Positions 53,399 through 62,199 of a DNA stretch of 64,000 bases are shown here, piece after piece. Each line of letters opens with the position of its first letter. The first letter of the stretch is position 1. The notes below the pieces were generated by a model, which made no database searches, was not told the DNA's origin, and worked only from the letters and a program-made list of their open reading frames with translations. The position numbers and the translations under genes are program-made. The stretch is from Pseudohongiella nitratireducens (lineage in GTDB: Bacteria > Pseudomonadota > Gammaproteobacteria > Pseudomonadales > Pseudohongiellaceae), in NCBI RefSeq assembly GCF_001642735.1, contig NZ_LWHM01000003.1, forward strand, positions 124,001-188,000, written 5' to 3'.

Positions 53399-53463
53399 GC
53401 ATAACGCATAACGCATAACGCATAACGCATAACGCATAACGCATAACGCATAACGCATAACGC
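53399..53463. repeat. heptanucleotide tandem repeat between thyA and folA
   Basis: 65 bases of exact period 7, unit GCATAAC, 9.3 copies with no mismatch. It starts 19 bases after the thyA stop and ends five bases before the AGGA ribosome binding site of folA. The flanks do not continue the period. Confidence 0.97.
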
Positions 53464-53478
53464 GCACAGGATAGATTA

Positions 53479-54078
53479 ATGGCGTCAGACGCAACAAATA
53501 AAGACAATGCCCCGGAAGAAGAAGTGATCGACGGCTTTGATGGCGAGATAGAAGACGAACCGCCAATGCGACTGGCGTTGATCTGGGCACAGTCGCAGAA
53601 CCGGGTTATCGGTCGCAATAACGCACTGCCATGGTACCTGCCTGAAGACCTGCGTTATTTCAAACAGATCACGATGGGCAAACCCATCATTATGGGCCGA
53701 AAAACCTACGAGTCGATCGGGCGTCCCTTGCCGGGCAGAACCAATATCGTGGTATCCCGCAACACTGAGCTGCAAATCGAAGGCGTCAGAGTCGTACCCT
53801 CGCTGGAAGCCGCCATCGATCTCGCGGAAAAGGTCTGCCTGATAGAAGGCTGCGAAGAGGCCATCGTCATGGGCGGTTCGCAAATTTACGAGCTGGCGCT
53901 GCCCCATGCTGACCGACTCTACATGACCCAGGTTCACGCCGACGTCAATGGCGACGCCTATTTCCCTGATTTTGCGCTGGAGAGCTGGAAAGAACTGGGG
54001 CGTGAAGATTTCAGTTCATCCGAAACAAACCCTTATGATTACAGTTTTGTCGTACTGGAGCGCCGACCGCTTCACTGA
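53479..54078 (+). CDS. folA: dihydrofolate reductase with acidic N-terminal extension
   Basis: NADPH-dependent reduction of dihydrofolate to THF. Domain from residue 30: RLALIWAQSQNRVIGRNNAL, PWYLPEDLRYFK with catalytic Asp57, GRKTYESIGRPLPGRTNIVVSR and VMGGSQIYEL. The 199-residue protein is about 30 longer than E. coli FolA because of an N-terminal extension with 11 acidic residues in 29. AGGA precedes the ATG at 53479, but none precedes Met30 (ATG at 53566), so the extension is probably translated. The gene follows thyA across a heptamer repeat that may affect its expression. Confidence 0.94.
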   Translation: MASDATNKDNAPEEEVIDGFDGEIEDEPPMRLALIWAQSQNRVIGRNNALPWYLPEDLRYFKQITMGKPIIMGRKTYESIGRPLPGRTNIVVSRNTELQIEGVRVVPSLEAAIDLAEKVCLIEGCEEAIVMGGSQIYELALPHADRLYMTQVHADVNGDAYFPDFALESWKELGREDFSSSETNPYDYSFVVLERRPLH

Positions 54079-54135
54079 CAGGATGCATAACACCGAGAGA
54101 CTATATATTTTGTTCGATGCTGTTTGGAGTAAGCT

Positions 54136-54654
54136 ATGCTGATTAAAACACCCCTGAGACATGTTGCAATAATTGCCACCCTGGTGATGGGAGCTTCATC
54201 AAGCATGGCGCAGACTCCCGCCGAGCAGAACAGCGTCGTGCCTTTCTGGAATGCCTGGGTGAATAATGAAGACCTCACCGAGCAGATGATGGTACAAATG
54301 CTGACCATGGCGCGCATCGAAGTGGATGCCGTCAATGTTTATGCGGATTACTGTGAAGCGCTGGGGCACTGGGACATGTCCCAACAAAACGATGTTCGCG
54401 GCAAACTCAGTCAGTACGACACGGCAGCCGCACAATTCCTGGCACAATATAACCCGGAAGAGTTAAACGACCTGCTCGGCGATGCACAAGGTTTTAATGT
54501 AGCGCGTGACATGGTGGCTAACATAACTGAACAGTTCTCCACCGATAGCGAAGCTGATGAGCAGTCAGCGGCCTTTTGCCAAAGCGTCAGCCAGGGCATC
54601 GCAGAGATGCCCCAGCCGAATCAGATCGAACGCAGCAAAGAAGATTTCCAGTAA
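54136..54654 (+). CDS. secreted protein of unknown function
   Basis: A 172-residue exported protein: signal peptide ending SSSMAQ (residue 26), then a helical, acidic domain rich in Met, Gln, Asp and Ala (FWNAWVNNEDLTEQMMVQML) with two cysteines (about residues 71 and 150) that could form a disulfide. No domain recognised. GGAGTAAG precedes the ATG. It converges on a GST gene. Alternative start positions are unlikely. Confidence 0.8.
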   Translation: MLIKTPLRHVAIIATLVMGASSSMAQTPAEQNSVVPFWNAWVNNEDLTEQMMVQMLTMARIEVDAVNVYADYCEALGHWDMSQQNDVRGKLSQYDTAAAQFLAQYNPEELNDLLGDAQGFNVARDMVANITEQFSTDSEADEQSAAFCQSVSQGIAEMPQPNQIERSKEDFQ

Positions 54655-54707
54655 CGTCCTTGTTGTCGGCTATCTTCTTAACCCAGCTTCTTTTAATACA
54701 ATTCTTT

Positions 54708-55331
54708 TTAGCCCAGTTCCTTGGCCAGCTTGTCGTCAATCTCATTGGCACGAATGGCCGCTGGGCGTTGCTCCATTTTTTTCAGGTACGTCTTGAATAC
54801 GTCCCGTTCCGGAATGGTTTTTTGCAGCAGTCCCCAATGCAGATAACTGGCCAGCAGCAGGTCTGCGGCCGTGAATCGATCTCCGCACAGATAAGGCTTA
54901 TCTTGCAGCGCCTTTTCCAGCGTATCGACCGTATCATCCATCATGCCACAACCAACCGCCATGGCGTTCTCCTGATCGATGTTCCAGTGATATGCGCGGG
55001 CCGTTGATGCCATTTCCATGGGGCCGGCAATAAAGAACAGCCAACGCAGATAGCTACCGCGCTCCGGATCATCCAGCGCCGGTGCCAGGTTTTTCTCTGG
55101 ATATTTATCAGCCAGGTAAGTACAGATAGCCGCTACCTCGGTTACGACCACGCCATCATCATCAATCGCGGGAACCTTTCCCATCGGGTTAACGGCCAGG
55201 TATTCTGCCGACTTGATTGTTGTTCCGTACTGCATGACGCGTGCTACGTAGGGCACCTCCAGTTCTTCCAGCAACCAGCGAACGGTTCTGCCTCGCGAAT
55301 AGGGGTGTGTGTAGAAAATCAGTTGACTCAT
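54708..55331 (-). CDS. glutathione S-transferase
   Basis: A 207-residue cytosolic GST of the beta/tau-like type. N-terminal thioredoxin fold: FYTHPYSRGRTVRWLLEEL (glutathione contact), NPMGKVPAIDDDG with the cis-Pro, and TEVAAICTYLADKYP; helical C-terminal domain with FTAADLLLASYLHWG. It differs from the GST at 9264 in sequence. It is divergent from a WYL regulator gene 156 bases away, which may control it. Electrophile detoxification is likely, substrate unknown. Confidence 0.92.
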   Translation of the reverse strand: MSQLIFYTHPYSRGRTVRWLLEELEVPYVARVMQYGTTIKSAEYLAVNPMGKVPAIDDDGVVVTEVAAICTYLADKYPEKNLAPALDDPERGSYLRWLFFIAGPMEMASTARAYHWNIDQENAMAVGCGMMDDTVDTLEKALQDKPYLCGDRFTAADLLLASYLHWGLLQKTIPERDVFKTYLKKMEQRPAAIRANEIDDKLAKELG

Positions 55332-55487
55332 GTGCCTGTCTCCTTGTCAGTTGTGATTGGACAAACAGGAGATTACGATCATAATAGGACAGAAACCGCC
55401 CTAGTATTGTGAAAGAATATTTCAAACAGCAGAAATCACACTAAACGTCCCATAATTTTTTGAGCCAGAATAACAGAAGGTCGTCTC

Positions 55488-56447
55488 ATGTCAGGACCTA
55501 CTACCCGTGTACTCGCTCTGCTGGAGCTGCTCCAGGCCAACACCATGCTAAGCGGGCACGAGATTGCAGAGCGACTGCATGTCGACCGGCGCACGGTCCG
55601 ACGCTATATCACGGTACTGGAAACCTTAGGGGTACCCGTGATGACAGAGCAGGGACGGTATGGCGGTTACAGCCTGATACCCGGTTACAAACTACCACCG
55701 CTGATGTTTAACGATGAGGAAACCCTGGCCATAGTGCTCGGGTTACTGGCCGCCAGACAATTGGGACTGGATGATGCGGCTCCGGCCATTAGCAGCGTGG
55801 AAGCCAAACTGGAGCGCGTCATGCCAGAAGGGCTGAAACGCCGGGTACGTAGCATCAGCGAGACGACTCGCATCGTCCTGCCGCAAAGCCAGGCCCGCTA
55901 TGATGACAAAAGCCTGCTGCTGCTGACCAACGGTGTGCAACAGGAACGCCGGGTCTCACTGGTGTACCAGGCACCTGATCGTGAGCCGCTCCCCAGAGAA
56001 ATTGATCCCTATGGACTGGTCTTCAGAAGAGGGCGCTGGTACATCGGTGGCTACTGCCATTTACGCAAAGCATTACGCACCTTTCGACTCGATCGAATCA
56101 GCAAGGTCACACTTTGCCCGGAAGTCTTTACCCGCCCGCGTGATTTTGATGCCGCCAAGCACCTCACCGACAGTCTCAACAATCTGCCGGGCAACTCAGC
56201 CGTCTCCGTTCTGATTCATTGTCATCCTGAGGAAGTGGTCGATTTCCTGGGGTTTCACCCCTGCTCAGTAGATATGTTTCGTGAGGTGGAAAACGGCTTG
56301 CTGATGGAAACCCAAACCGACAGCATCGACTGGTTTGCCCGCTGGCTGGCGATGATGCCAGTGGATTTTACCGTGTTGGCGCCGCAGTCATTGAAAGATG
56401 CATTGCGCAAGCAGGCCAATCGGCTCCATCGCATCGCCGATCAATAA
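55488..56447 (+). CDS. WYL-domain transcriptional regulator (YafY-like)
   Basis: A 319-residue regulator with an N-terminal winged helix-turn-helix of HTH_11 type (RVLALLELLQANTMLSGHEIAERL, VDRRTVRRYI) and a WYL ligand-binding domain (about 135-210: RVSLVYQ, REIDPYGLVFRRGRWYIGGYC) plus the WCX C-terminal part. WYL domains bind nucleic acid or small ligands. AGAAGG precedes the ATG. It lies divergent from the GST gene and may autoregulate or control it. Confidence 0.93.
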   Translation: MSGPTTRVLALLELLQANTMLSGHEIAERLHVDRRTVRRYITVLETLGVPVMTEQGRYGGYSLIPGYKLPPLMFNDEETLAIVLGLLAARQLGLDDAAPAISSVEAKLERVMPEGLKRRVRSISETTRIVLPQSQARYDDKSLLLLTNGVQQERRVSLVYQAPDREPLPREIDPYGLVFRRGRWYIGGYCHLRKALRTFRLDRISKVTLCPEVFTRPRDFDAAKHLTDSLNNLPGNSAVSVLIHCHPEEVVDFLGFHPCSVDMFREVENGLLMETQTDSIDWFARWLAMMPVDFTVLAPQSLKDALRKQANRLHRIADQ

Positions 56448-56456
56448 ACCAAAGTA

Positions 56457-57089
56457 TCAGTTCTCACCCCAGACTTCTTCCAGGCGCTGTTCTCGCCCGC
56501 AATTCCATTTATAGAAACGATAACGCAGTGGATTCTTCTCATAATAATCCTGATGGTACTCTTCGGCCGGATAAAAGGTTGTCGCCTCTTCAATCGGCGT
56601 TACAATTTCGCCATTGAGCTGACCTGAGGCGACAATCTCCTGCTTTGAAGCTTCTGCCAACTCCCGCTGCTCAGCGGTATGGACAAAGATCGTACTGCGA
56701 TACGAAGAACCCCGATCACAGAACTGGCCTCCGCTATCCAGTGGATCAATATTTTGCCAGTACACATCCAGCAGCGTTGCATAATCGACCACTTCAGGGT
56801 CATAGGTAACCTGCATGGCTTCTGCATGACCGGTCCGCCCCGTGGTCACCTGTTCGTAGCTGGGATTCTCTACATGCCCACCGATGTAACCGGAAATGGT
56901 TGAAGAGACACCTTCCAGCTCATCGAAAGGAGGCTCCATGCACCAAAAGCAGCCGCCAGCAAAGGTAGCGACAGCCTGGTCAGAATTATCAGGCTGCGCA
57001 ATGACTTGTCCGGTGGACATGATCATGGTCAGCCATAAAGAGGGTAATATGAGTGCTTTTGCAAATGCGTTATGATCCTGTAAGTACAT
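56457..57089 (-). CDS. msrA: peptide methionine (S)-S-oxide reductase, exported
   Basis: Repairs Met-S-sulfoxide in proteins. Catalytic Cys47 is in GGCFWCMEPPF with Cys50 beside it, and EQVTTGRTGHAEAMQVTYDP, YWQNIDPLDSGGQFCDRG and EEYHQDYYEKNP are family signatures. The N-terminus (about 31 residues, ending TGQVIAQP) is a signal peptide or anchor, so repair takes place in the periplasm. AGGAG precedes the ATG. Converges on the WYL regulator gene with a nine-base gap. Confidence 0.95.
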   Translation of the reverse strand: MYLQDHNAFAKALILPSLWLTMIMSTGQVIAQPDNSDQAVATFAGGCFWCMEPPFDELEGVSSTISGYIGGHVENPSYEQVTTGRTGHAEAMQVTYDPEVVDYATLLDVYWQNIDPLDSGGQFCDRGSSYRSTIFVHTAEQRELAEASKQEIVASGQLNGEIVTPIEEATTFYPAEEYHQDYYEKNPLRYRFYKWNCGREQRLEEVWGEN

Positions 57090-57276
57090 GAGGCTCCTCA
57101 GGCAGTAGTGACTTTGACAGCAGCAGCTTAGACCGTTGCAGCCAGTTTCAGCCCTATGCCATCATCTAATGGTTACAGCTCAAATGGGCTAGTACATTAC
57201 AGAATACGACCCAGGCAATCGTGTGGATCTTTCACATGGATGAAGCCTGTCTATCGAGTTGTGACGATCAAAACGA

Positions 57277-59109
57277 TCATTCTTTTTCCCTGGCCCCTAA
57301 TTGCTCCGCCCAGGTCGCAGACAACTCTTTCACCTTGGCCACATATTCCGGATTCTCATGCGAGGGAATATCAGGACGATACAGGTCAGCCATTTCTCGC
57401 ATAAACCGCCTATCGACTTTTTCAAAAATGCCGGCAGCCTGGAAAGCGTCATCTTCTGTCATACCCATCGCAATCAACGCGGATCGACCCATACGCACTG
57501 AGCTGTCAAAGGTATCACGAATAATATCCCGGCAGCCGACTGCCCATAAGTCGTAGACATGGTGCCTGTCGACAGCCCGTGCAACCACGTGCACCTTAGG
57601 ATGGTGATGAATGACATGCCGGGCCATCTCGGTAATTTTTTGTTTGTCGTCAATAGCAATGACTAGCAAATCAGCTTCCTCAATGCCTGCTGCATGCAAC
57701 AGATCGGGGCGCGTGGCATCGCCATAATAGACTTCAAACCCATAAGCACGCAGCATTTCCAGTTGAGCAGAACTGTAGTCTATAACGGTTGTCTTGTAAC
57801 CGGCACCTCGCAACATTCGATTGGCAATGCCTCCAACACGACCATGTCCGGCAATAATGACATTGCATTTCTGATCAATGGCATCAGCTTCACGTTCATT
57901 GAGATGGGCATATCGCGGCAGTATCAATCGTTCATAGACTATGTAAAGCAACGGTGTCAGCAACATGGATAGTGCCACGATTAACAGTAATTGGTCTGCA
58001 ATATTCCCGGGAATAACCCCATTGGCAACCGTGAATGACAACAGCACAAAACCAAACTCACCGGCCTGGGCCAGTGTCAGCGAAACCAGCCACAAATTAC
58101 TGCCACGCAAACCAAACAGGCGAGCCACGCCGTAAATGATCGCTACCTTTATGACAATCAGCGCCAGCGTCAATCCCAGAATGGCAGCCAGATTTTCACT
58201 CAGCAGCGCAAAATTAATACCCGCACCCACAGTCATAAAGAACAGACCCAGCAACAGCCCTTTGAAAGGCTCTATATCGGATTCAAGCTCGTGTCTGTAT
58301 TCACTGTTGGCCAGCACGACACCCGCCAGAAAGGTACCCAGTGCCGGTGACAGTCCAACCAGCGACATCAGCAGGGCAATCCCCACCACCAGCGCCAGCG
58401 CCGAAGCGGTAAAGAGTTCACGCAATCGGGCCAGTGATATAAACCGGAACAGGACCGGTGTTAACTGACTGCCGCCAACGACGACAATGGCAACGGCGCC
58501 AAAGGTCACCAGTGCGGTTTCCAGGGCACTCAGACCATCCACGAGACTCATGCCCGCGCTATGATCAGCGGCGTCATGAGCGTGACTTGTGAGCTCCGGA
58601 ATCGCCAGCAAGGGAAGCAATGCCAGCATGGGAATGACGGCAATATCCTGGAACAGCAGCACGGAAAAACCCGCCTGCCCACCATCGGATTTCATCAGAC
58701 CGTTTTCATTAAAAGTCTGCAGAACAATCGCGGTAGAAGAAAGTGAGAACACCAGCCCAATGGCCAGTGCAATCGACCATGACTCCCCCAACCACATCGC
58801 GACGCCCATCACTGCCAGTGTAGTGATGCCGACCTGTAATCCGCCCAGACCCAGCAAACGCATGCGCATATCCCAAAGCAGCTTGGGTTCAAGTTCCAGG
58901 CCGACCAGAAAGAGCATCATCACCACGCCAAACTCAGCGAAGTGCTGCAGGGAAACCACATCTACATTAAACAGGGAAAGGATAGGACTGATAGCGATAC
59001 CAGCAATCAGGTAGCCCAACACAGAGCCGAGCTTTAAGGCGGAAGCAATCGGAACCGCGATAACACCCGCTGCCAGAAACACAAAAGTGAGGAAGAGGGC
59101 GTCAGTCAC
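57277..59109 (-). CDS. KefB/KefC-type cation:proton antiporter (CPA2) with TrkA-N domain
   Basis: A 610-residue membrane protein: about 12 transmembrane helices (residues 1-385) of the CPA2 family followed by a cytosolic TrkA-N/RCK domain that begins NVIIAGHGRVGGIANRML and binds NAD(H). It expels K+ in exchange for H+. In E. coli such systems are gated by glutathione adducts, which fits the GSTs in the window, but no KefF/G ancillary gene is here. Start is GTG at 59109 with AAGGA nine bases upstream. The C-terminal 90 residues continue to FEKVDRRFMREMADL. Confidence 0.92.
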   Translation of the reverse strand: MTDALFLTFVFLAAGVIAVPIASALKLGSVLGYLIAGIAISPILSLFNVDVVSLQHFAEFGVVMMLFLVGLELEPKLLWDMRMRLLGLGGLQVGITTLAVMGVAMWLGESWSIALAIGLVFSLSSTAIVLQTFNENGLMKSDGGQAGFSVLLFQDIAVIPMLALLPLLAIPELTSHAHDAADHSAGMSLVDGLSALETALVTFGAVAIVVVGGSQLTPVLFRFISLARLRELFTASALALVVGIALLMSLVGLSPALGTFLAGVVLANSEYRHELESDIEPFKGLLLGLFFMTVGAGINFALLSENLAAILGLTLALIVIKVAIIYGVARLFGLRGSNLWLVSLTLAQAGEFGFVLLSFTVANGVIPGNIADQLLLIVALSMLLTPLLYIVYERLILPRYAHLNEREADAIDQKCNVIIAGHGRVGGIANRMLRGAGYKTTVIDYSSAQLEMLRAYGFEVYYGDATRPDLLHAAGIEEADLLVIAIDDKQKITEMARHVIHHHPKVHVVARAVDRHHVYDLWAVGCRDIIRDTFDSSVRMGRSALIAMGMTEDDAFQAAGIFEKVDRRFMREMADLYRPDIPSHENPEYVAKVKELSATWAEQLGAREKE

Positions 59110-59136
59110 GGTTGTAATCCTTGTTTACGCGATCAC

Positions 59137-60462
59137 TCAGCTCAATCGTTTTTTAAAGGCTTTTGAGTTCCGCTGGTAGTTATACATTTCCTGCTTTTTG
59201 ATGGGCAAGTCACCGATTGCCAGCGGCTCGAAACCACGCTCCAGGAACCAGTGTGCCGTTTGCGTGGTTAGCACAATCGCGGTATCCAGCCCCATCTTGC
59301 GCGCCTCTCTTTCCAGCGCCCGCAACAAGTGGTCACCTCGCCCACTTTCCTGATAGTCACGATGAATAGCTATGCAGGAAATCTCACCGCAATTTTCATC
59401 CAGCGGATAAATCGCGGCACAGGCAATAATGGTGCCTTCCAGTTCAATCACCTTGAAATACTCGATCTCCGCTTCCAGCAACTCGCGTGAGCGATGCACC
59501 AGAATACCGGCTTCTTCCAGCGGCGAAATCAGCTCCAGGATGCCACCCACATCGTCAATGGTCGCCTGTCGCAATAACTCAAAGTTATCGCGAGACACCA
59601 ATGTGCCGTTACCATCCCGGGTGAACAGTTCTTCAATCAATGCGCCGTTGTTGGCAAAGTTAATCAGATGGCAGCGGTGTACCGTTCGACTGCTGGCTTT
59701 CACGGCAGCGGCCAGTGACTCGCGCACGCCATTTTTGGCTTGCGGGTCGTCATCCGGCATCTGCTCCAGTAGATGTTTACCATCCACCGGGCTTAGCGTA
59801 CTGGCCAGACTCTTATCGGTTCGCATAATGCCATCTTGCGGGATAAACAGAATCAGTTTTTCAGCATTCATGGCAATCGCCACTTCGGTGGCAATATCTT
59901 CCGCTGAGAGGTTAAAAACCTCACCTGTGGGTGAGTACCCCAGGTTGGACAACAGAACGATGTTGTTCTTGTCCAAATGCTGCTGAATAGCCGCTGCGTT
60001 CACACGACGCACCACGCCGGTCAGGGAAAAATCGACCCCATCGATCACACCCAGTGGCCGGGCCGTAATAAAATTGCCACGACTGACTTTGATATCTGCG
60101 CCGTGCATTGGCGAGTTGGCCAGCCCCATTGAGAACCGCGCATCCAGATCAATCGATATCGCGCCGACGGTCTGCTTGATCAAATGCAGTGAATCCGGGT
60201 CAGTGATGCGTAACCCTTTGTGATAACTGAGCGCCATGTCAGCACTGCTCAGTGCCTCACTGATTTGCGGGCGTGCCCCATGCACCAGCACGAGCTTGAC
60301 GCCCAGACTGTGCAGCAGACTGATGTCATGCACGATATTGGTAAAGTTCTCATCCGCCAGCGCTTCACCGGGCAGCAAGACCACAAACACTTTCTTGCGG
60401 TGCGCATTGATGTAGCTGGACGAATGACGAAACCATTCGATGTATTGAGAGAGATTTTCCAT
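59137..60462 (-). CDS. argA: N-acetylglutamate synthase
   Basis: First step of arginine synthesis: acetyl-CoA plus glutamate. The 441-residue protein joins an amino-acid kinase-like domain (about 1-285, with LVLVHGARPQISEAL and NIVLLSNLGYSPTGEV) to a C-terminal GNAT acetyltransferase domain (IAIHRDYQESGRGDHLLRALE). This two-domain layout and the length are those of bacterial ArgA, which is inhibited by arginine at the kinase-like domain. It lies downstream of argE on the same strand. Confidence 0.96.
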   Translation of the reverse strand: MENLSQYIEWFRHSSSYINAHRKKVFVVLLPGEALADENFTNIVHDISLLHSLGVKLVLVHGARPQISEALSSADMALSYHKGLRITDPDSLHLIKQTVGAISIDLDARFSMGLANSPMHGADIKVSRGNFITARPLGVIDGVDFSLTGVVRRVNAAAIQQHLDKNNIVLLSNLGYSPTGEVFNLSAEDIATEVAIAMNAEKLILFIPQDGIMRTDKSLASTLSPVDGKHLLEQMPDDDPQAKNGVRESLAAAVKASSRTVHRCHLINFANNGALIEELFTRDGNGTLVSRDNFELLRQATIDDVGGILELISPLEEAGILVHRSRELLEAEIEYFKVIELEGTIIACAAIYPLDENCGEISCIAIHRDYQESGRGDHLLRALEREARKMGLDTAIVLTTQTAHWFLERGFEPLAIGDLPIKKQEMYNYQRNSKAFKKRLS

Positions 60463-60548
60463 AATCGCTATTCTACACCAAATTCACAAAACAGACCCTA
60501 AGTGGCCGCAAAGGCTGGAGAAATTCCCGACAAAATCATTATCAGGCG

Positions 60549-61757
60549 CTACTGCAGGCAGTATTTGCCAATCAGTTCCTTAAGCACATCAACGCAAGGT
60601 CGGACCCGGTCGAGCGCCAGATACTCATCTGGCTGGTGTGCCTGGTCAATATCACCCGGCCCCAGCACGATGGTTTCCATGCCCAGTTGCTGCAGGAAAG
60701 GCGCCTCTGTTCCAAAGGCAACCGACTCGGCTCGATGTCCGGTCAGCTGCTCAGCCATCAGCGCCAGCGCACCATCGGCCGGGCCCTCAAAGGCGGGTAC
60801 ACCGGGGAACAGTGGCGCAAGGTCAAACTGCACTCCCCAGCGATCTGCTACTGGCCGTAAACGGTTGCCAATGATAAGCCGGGTTTCATCAATATCCATA
60901 CCCGGCATCAGCCGGATATCAAACTCCAGCTCACAACGCCCACAAATGCGGTTGGGGTTATCACCACCATGGATGCAGCCCAGGTTCATGGTTGGGTGGT
61001 TAATGGTAAAGGCAGGGTTGCGGTAGCGGTCCTGAAACTCACGCCGCACCACCAGCAGTTCACCAATCACATCATGCATGGCCTCCATGGCATTGATGCC
61101 CAGCGAAGGATCGGAGGAATGACCACTGCGACCTTCCAGACGTATCGTCTCCATCATCACACCTTTGTGCGCATGAATCGGTCGCATGCCGGTAGGCTCG
61201 CCAATCACGGCATAACGGGCCTTGGGCCGTCCGGCTTTCGCCAGTTCACGCGCCCCTGACATGGACGTCTCTTCATCGGCCGTCGCGAGAACAATCAAGG
61301 GCTGTTTCAGTGCCGTAACATCCAGCTCATCAATGGCCTGCAGGATCAAGGCAAAGAAGCCTTTCATATCTGTGCTGCCTAAACCATACAGCTTACCGTC
61401 ACGCTCGGTCATGCGAAGTGGATCAACCGACCACAGCTCCGGGTTCATGGGTACCGTATCGGTGTGACCAGCCAGCACCAGTCCTCCTGGCCCCGTACCC
61501 AGCGTCGCCAGCAGATTAACTTTATTACCGTTACCATCTGGCTTCGCAATGTCCGCACCCTCCCCGTTGGCTGACTGCCCACAAGGCATCAACTCGCACT
61601 GAAAGCCGCGATCAGATAGCTGCTCAGCCAGGTAATCGACCACAGGCTGATTGCTCATATCGATTGAGGGATTCGTCGAACTGATGCTGGGAAGTCTCAG
61701 CAACTGGTCAAAATGATGCAGCAGCCCCAAGCTCTGTGGTCGATGTGATGTTGTCAT
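60549..61757 (-). CDS. argE: acetylornithine deacetylase
   Basis: Zinc hydrolase of the M20 family that removes acetate from N-acetylornithine. The 402-residue protein shows LAGHTDTVPM (His ligand and Asp), YGLGSTDMKGFFAL (bridging Asp), ATADEETSMSGAREL (Glu general base and ligand) and RTVHPH-like metal residues later (GTEAPFLQQLG). Its ATG overlaps the phhB stop in an ATGA, so translation is coupled. It precedes argA on the same strand, giving two arginine steps side by side. Confidence 0.95.
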   Translation of the reverse strand: MTTSHRPQSLGLLHHFDQLLRLPSISSTNPSIDMSNQPVVDYLAEQLSDRGFQCELMPCGQSANGEGADIAKPDGNGNKVNLLATLGTGPGGLVLAGHTDTVPMNPELWSVDPLRMTERDGKLYGLGSTDMKGFFALILQAIDELDVTALKQPLIVLATADEETSMSGARELAKAGRPKARYAVIGEPTGMRPIHAHKGVMMETIRLEGRSGHSSDPSLGINAMEAMHDVIGELLVVRREFQDRYRNPAFTINHPTMNLGCIHGGDNPNRICGRCELEFDIRLMPGMDIDETRLIIGNRLRPVADRWGVQFDLAPLFPGVPAFEGPADGALALMAEQLTGHRAESVAFGTEAPFLQQLGMETIVLGPGDIDQAHQPDEYLALDRVRPCVDVLKELIGKYCLQ

Positions 61758-62116
61758 GATGCAAACAGTAAATCAGTTTTTGCTGCCATGATAAAGTCAT
61801 TTGCATGCAAACCGTTGATACTGTGCGTCCACCAGCGCACCGACACACAACCCCAGCTGATCAGCAGTTCTGGGTGGTGGTCGTTTTCATCGGCCAGTGC
61901 AGCCAATTGATCAGCAAAAGCAACGCCTTGGGTGAAATCCTCAAAGGGGAACTCACGCTGCAGGCGGGGCACCCCTTCATGGTGTGTCACCAGCCAGTCA
62001 GGTAATTTCTCCAGCCATGCTGGCAACTCTTTCTGGTTTAATGGTTTGCTGTCACGACGACAGGGTTGACAGGATTGTGCTGCCAGCAATTCGCTCTTAG
62101 CGGGTTCTTCAGACAT
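61754..62116 (-). CDS. phhB: pterin-4a-carbinolamine dehydratase
   Basis: Recycles the pterin used by phenylalanine hydroxylase by dehydrating 4a-hydroxytetrahydropterin. The 120-residue protein carries FEDFTQGVAFADQLAALADENDHHPELLIS (H-H-P-E active site at about 85-90) and the C-terminal WWTHSINGLHANDF. A 32-residue N-terminal stretch with four Cys/basic residues precedes the domain. AAGGAGG lies five bases before the ATG at 62116, so I prefer it to the ATG three bases earlier. Its stop overlaps the argE start. Confidence 0.94.
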   Translation of the reverse strand: MSEEPAKSELLAAQSCQPCRRDSKPLNQKELPAWLEKLPDWLVTHHEGVPRLQREFPFEDFTQGVAFADQLAALADENDHHPELLISWGCVSVRWWTHSINGLHANDFIMAAKTDLLFAS

Positions 62117-62199
62117 CATTGCCTCCTTCGCCTGGAAACGATCGCGCCATGCATGAACATAGCGATGTGTTTGACAGCCAATGGTGTACAGAAACCGAT

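Noticed and set aside
53399-53463. CRISPR-like array
   Set aside because: Units are seven bases with no spacers; no cas gene nearby.
53135-53618. Minus-strand frames with a repeated heptapeptide over the heptamer array
   Set aside because: The peptide repeat is a simple product of the 7-bp DNA repeat; the frames overlap thyA and folA and look like neither gene.
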